A program made the position numbers and the translations under genes. This document shows positions 61,655-64,000 of a stretch of DNA of 64,000 nucleotides, piece by piece (positions within the stretch are counted from its first letter, which is position 1; each line of letters begins with the position of its first letter). A model generated the notes under the pieces. It did no database searches and was not told the DNA's origin. It worked only from the letters and a program-made list of their open reading frames with translations. Origin of the DNA: Streptomyces indicus (GTDB lineage: Bacteria; Actinomycetota; Actinomycetes; Streptomycetales; Streptomycetaceae); contig NZ_FNFF01000016.1 in the NCBI RefSeq assembly GCF_900100315.1, positions 116,555 through 180,554 of the forward strand, given 5' to 3'.

Positions 61655-61954
61655 GTGGTGGTGAGCGGAAAAGGGCAAGCGTGCGTGTCGATCGCCGAGA
61701 AGGAGACCCTCCCCCCTGCGGGACAGATGGCTCTACTGTTCGGCGTGGGCGCTTTTCTTCTGGCAGTTGGCCTCTGGTTCCTTGTGAACCGCAACAGACC
61801 GCACAAAATTCTTCAGATCGACACTCTCCAAGGATTCTCGGCACGCGGAGAGGGGGCCACGAAGATCCTCGCGCGCCTGATCGGGGTCGTTTTGGCTATT
61901 GGAGGAGCTGGGGCTTTGCTTGGGGGCGTCGTCGTGGTGTTCCGCACGTACTGA
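61655..61954 (+). CDS. Small two-helix membrane protein
   Basis: A 99-residue frame from GTG 61655 (GTG 61658 possible), with GGAG upstream. Two helices: MALLFGVGAFLLAVGLWFLV and LIGVVLAIGGAGALLGGVVVV, separated by a basic loop (NRNRPHKILQIDTLQGFSARG). It is 38 nt after the coupled membrane protein and may be part of the RHS module. Function unknown. Confidence 0.6.
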   Translation: MVVSGKGQACVSIAEKETLPPAGQMALLFGVGAFLLAVGLWFLVNRNRPHKILQIDTLQGFSARGEGATKILARLIGVVLAIGGAGALLGGVVVVFRTY

Positions 61955-62080
61955 GCGCGGAAAGCAGGCTCACTCGGGGGAGGCCGCCGTGACTAACAGC
62001 AACTTCGCTCCAGGATTCTGCGGCGCTGGCCCCGCAAGTCCTGGGCTGCTCGTGGGCTCCTGCTAAAGGGTCGACCGGAT

Positions 62081-62117
62081 TTATGCCCGCGGGGCCTGTG
62101 AGGCCCCGCGGGCATAA
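62081..62117. terminator. Very strong hairpin terminator
   Basis: TTATGCCCGCGGGGCC and GGCCCCGCGGGCATAA form a perfect 16-bp stem around TGTGA. It lies 127 nt after the last gene of the RHS module. No T run follows. It closes the RHS transcript and isolates the small membrane genes downstream. Confidence 0.85.
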
Positions 62118-62270
62118 TGGGGATAGTGGAATGGGAATCCGGATGGAATATGGACGCGACTAGCGCGGGGTGTACGCGGTTGCGGCCTGTTTTGGCAAGG
62201 TCAGTGGGGTTGGGCAGGGTGTGGGCCGGCCGCGAGCAGAGGAGTCTCGATCGTTGAGGGGTAGGCGCTG

Positions 62271-62525
62271 ATGGAAGTGGCCGGCCGAGGCCCAGTGGAG
62301 ATGAGCGTCGTGGCTCTCATTGCCTTCGGGGTCATGCTCCCGATAGGGGTCCTGATAGGGGCCAATATCGGGCATGCCGCAGATCGGGTGTACGCACTTC
62401 TGGCGGCCGCCCTTCCGGGCCCGGTGCATCGGGCGTCGCCAAGATCGCTGCGGCTGTCCGGCTGGGTGCTGGCGTTGCTGGCGCTCGTCGGTCTGCTGCT
62501 GGAAGTGCGAACCGGTTTGTCCTGA
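62271..62525 (+). CDS. Small membrane protein
   Basis: ATG 62271 follows GAGGGG by 9 nt; ATG 62301 is an alternative. The 84-residue product has two helices (MSVVALIAFGVMLPIGVLIGA and LSGWVLALLALVGLLL) joined by a polar loop. First of three small membrane genes in a row. Function unknown. Confidence 0.6.
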   Translation: MEVAGRGPVEMSVVALIAFGVMLPIGVLIGANIGHAADRVYALLAAALPGPVHRASPRSLRLSGWVLALLALVGLLLEVRTGLS

Positions 62526-62646
62526 TGCGGGGAGCGTTCACCCGAAGCTCGCCTTCGGGGGCACGTCCGGTCATTCTTGCTCACAGCGCAGGGAGCTTTC
62601 ACTGCTGGATGTCTGTGCCCAGGCGACAAGAGGGGGGTAGGCCACT

Positions 62647-62856
62647 GTGTTCACGGCGGTCGTTCTCGGGTTCTGTGGTTCTCTGTTGGCGTTCGACCTA
62701 GGGGGCAGTGCTGGGTGCGTTCCGCGGATCGCGACGGGGACTCCTAATGGGCGCGCTGACGATTCGATGCTGCGACTCTTCCTGGGGATCGGGGTTGGCC
62801 TGCTTGTCGTGTGCGCGATGTCCTTCGCTGTCGCGGTCGCGGTCTTCGCGTCGTGA
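62647..62856 (+). CDS. Small membrane protein
   Basis: GTG 62647 is preceded by AGGGGGG. The 69-residue product has an N-terminal helix (FTAVVLGFCGSLLAFDLG) and a C-terminal helix (LFLGIGVGLLVVCAMSFAVAVAVFA). The stop overlaps GTG of the next gene (GTGA), so the two are coupled. Function unknown. Confidence 0.6.
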   Translation: MFTAVVLGFCGSLLAFDLGGSAGCVPRIATGTPNGRADDSMLRLFLGIGVGLLVVCAMSFAVAVAVFAS

Positions 62857-63116
62857 GTCCGGTGGAACTCGCCTCGGCGGATGATGCGCTGGGGCTTCTG
62901 CGCGCAGCGTGGTCCGGTGTCTTTGCGCTGCTCTGCCTTGGCATCGCCTTCAATATTCGAGATGTCGCGTTCCGTATCTATCAGTTCACGATGTATCGCG
63001 GACCGTTCGCTCCTGGGTTCGGCTTCAGTCCCACCTTGATCAGGGTGGTGGGCGGATTCCTTGGGGCGGCAGTTTTCGTGGAGTGCGCAGTCTCTGTGGC
63101 GGAGCTGCTTCAGTGA
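62853..63116 (+). CDS. Small membrane protein
   Basis: GTG 62853 shares GTGA with the previous stop. The 87-residue product has helices around AWSGVFALLCLGIAFNI and VVGGFLGAAVFVECAVSVAEL, with an aromatic loop FRIYQFTMYRG between. Coupled to the preceding small membrane gene; the two may form a complex. Function unknown. Confidence 0.6.
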   Translation: MSPVELASADDALGLLRAAWSGVFALLCLGIAFNIRDVAFRIYQFTMYRGPFAPGFGFSPTLIRVVGGFLGAAVFVECAVSVAELLQ

Positions 63117-63441
63117 ATCTGCGCTCGAGTGGTGCATGCTATGTGGTGTCCTCAGTTGCTCGTGGCGCGCAGCCAGCGTTCGTGAATGATGGCCTGCGAT
63201 GGGTGTCTGTTCACCGACCCGGTTGCGTGCCCCCTGTTTCGCAGATGGACTCCCCCGGCAACGATCATGATCCCGCCGTCTGCTCGTACATGGCGATCAG
63301 CGCTGGCGCGCGCAGCGCACAACCGCGCGCCATAGGCGCCAGGGCAATACGCAGCCGGCCGAGCTTGCAAGCGCGCCTGTGAGTCATATCAGCCGCAGAA
63401 CGATGTGTAGTCGCTCGTAGCGGGAGCGCTTCGCGGGGGCG
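63117..63441. other. Intergenic region without a supported gene
   Basis: 325 bases between the small membrane genes and the convergent MarR gene. No frame gives a protein-like translation and no clear terminator hairpin stands out. Confidence 0.55.
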
Positions 63442-63915
63442 TTACGCGTGAGCGGTGGAGTCGACGTCCTTGAGTCGCTCGATGGCCAGCACCAGCGTGG
63501 CGGCGAAGGTGTCGAGCTGTTGCGGGGGGAGGTCCGCGAACAGCAGGGCGGCCAGTTCGTCACGCCCCCCGCGTAGGCCGGCGGTGAACTCGCGGCCCTT
63601 TGGAGTGAGGGAGACCAGCGTCGCGCGGCGGTCGGTCGGGTGCGCCTCGCGAGCGATGAGGCCCTCCTCCTGCAGGGCGTCCAGGAGGCCGGTGACGTTG
63701 CGGGGCGTGACGCCGCGCGCGGCGGCCAGGGCGCGCTGGGTCATCGGACCGTCGTGGAACAGGGCCCACAGCACGCCCGCACGCGCGAGGGTCAGCCCGC
63801 GATCGGCCATGCCGCGCTGCATCAGTGCGCCCAGCACCTCGGTCAGCTCGAAGAGCCGGTCGAGCGAAGCTCTGGCGGGACCGGGTCGCTCCGGCATATC
63901 GTGAAGTGACTTCAC
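63442..63915 (-). CDS. MarR-family transcriptional regulator, probably autoregulated
   Basis: GTG 63915 is chosen because GGAGG lies 9 nt upstream; ATG 63897 and ATG 63933 are alternatives. The ~157-residue protein has a MarR winged helix: LTLARAGVLWALFHDGPMTQRALAAARGV, PRNVTGLLDALQEEGLI and the wing HPTDRRATLVSLT. A palindrome covers the start codon. The divergent gene starts 61 bp away at 63976, the usual place for a MarR-controlled transporter or enzyme. Confidence 0.88.
   Translation of the reverse strand: MKSLHDMPERPGPARASLDRLFELTEVLGALMQRGMADRGLTLARAGVLWALFHDGPMTQRALAAARGVTPRNVTGLLDALQEEGLIAREAHPTDRRATLVSLTPKGREFTAGLRGGRDELAALLFADLPPQQLDTFAATLVLAIERLKDVDSTAHA
63901..63915. promoter_or_regulatory. 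Operator-like palindrome at the MarR start
   Basis: GTGAAGT-G-ACTTCAC is a perfect 7-bp inverted repeat. It overlaps the GTG start of the MarR gene and lies between it and the divergent gene, so one bound dimer could repress both. TATGTAG next to it may be a -10. Confidence 0.65.
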
Positions 63916-63975
63916 TATGTAGTACCTCCGCATATCAGGGTAGCGCCTCGCGCCGCCCGCAGAGGAGACGGAGCC

Positions 63976-64000
63976 ATGGAGCAATCCACTCGCCAGACGG
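63976..64000 (+). CDS. Partial gene divergent from MarR, cut by the right edge
   Basis: ATG 63976 follows GGAGACGGAG. Only MEQSTRQT is visible. Strong ribosome site and divergent position from a MarR gene support a real start. The product cannot be identified from eight residues. Confidence 0.65.

Overview
The window looks like part of a Streptomyces-type (high-GC actinomycete) chromosome. Support comes from codon use, frequent GTG and TTG starts, leaderless-type promoters, and gene families typical of that group: DUF11/GEVED surface protein, PucR regulator, SigJ-like sigma factor, RHS/YD-repeat protein, SpoIIE-type phosphatase and RsbW-like kinase. I see no rRNA, tRNA, CRISPR array, transposase or phage genes. 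Gene content and many decayed fragments suggest an accessory part of the chromosome.

Layout. 0-7 kb: a giant repeat-rich surface protein cut by the left edge, an L,D-transpeptidase and a secreted DUF5979-like protein (cell-wall theme). 7.4-11.3 kb: an FAD/NAD oxidoreductase gene broken by an amber codon, a SigJ-like sigma factor, an SDR oxidoreductase, and an odd YHS-domain protein. 11.4-24.3 kb: a triad (small helical protein, large helical 'AG1-like' protein, membrane-anchored secreted protein), small membrane proteins, two overlapping SPFH/band-7 genes, a DUF4190-type protein and a PucR regulator. 24.4-28.1 kb: two cation/proton antiporter operons (nhaA-STAS and CPA1 antiporter-CBS). 28.4-36 kb: secreted and small membrane proteins. 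36-41 kb: a second copy of the triad flanked by decayed pieces of the 16-24.5 kb region. 41-50 kb: a vanadium-haloperoxidase-like protein and many small regulators, including MarR, CBS-MarR, an anti-sigma-like kinase and a PP2C phosphatase. 51-63 kb: an FG-GAP protein divergent from a 2.1k-residue RHS/YD protein that is translationally coupled to a membrane protein, then small membrane proteins. 63.4-64 kb: a MarR regulator with an operator-like palindrome, divergent from a gene cut by the right edge.

Strongest unusual signal: a conserved leader-RNA element (GUGYAAGG, a stem that varies in sequence, then GCCGGGAAGUCUGGUCGGC) lies in the 5' leaders of three transcription units: nhaA-STAS, CPA1 antiporter-CBS, and a CBS-MarR gene. 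In all three the 3' end of the core can pair alternatively with a GCC-containing segment just upstream of the Shine-Dalgarno sequence. This has the layout of a translational riboswitch controlling an ion-homeostasis regulon. A fourth, decayed copy sits in a duplicated block.

Second theme: duplication and decay. The triad, the zinc-ribbon/nhaA leader block, an SPFH segment and a small membrane protein gene each occur as an intact and a decayed or diverged copy. Three genes carry in-frame TAG codons, two of them where relatives are expected to have glutamate. TAG is also the ordinary stop of several intact genes, so these look like local lesions rather than a recoded genome.
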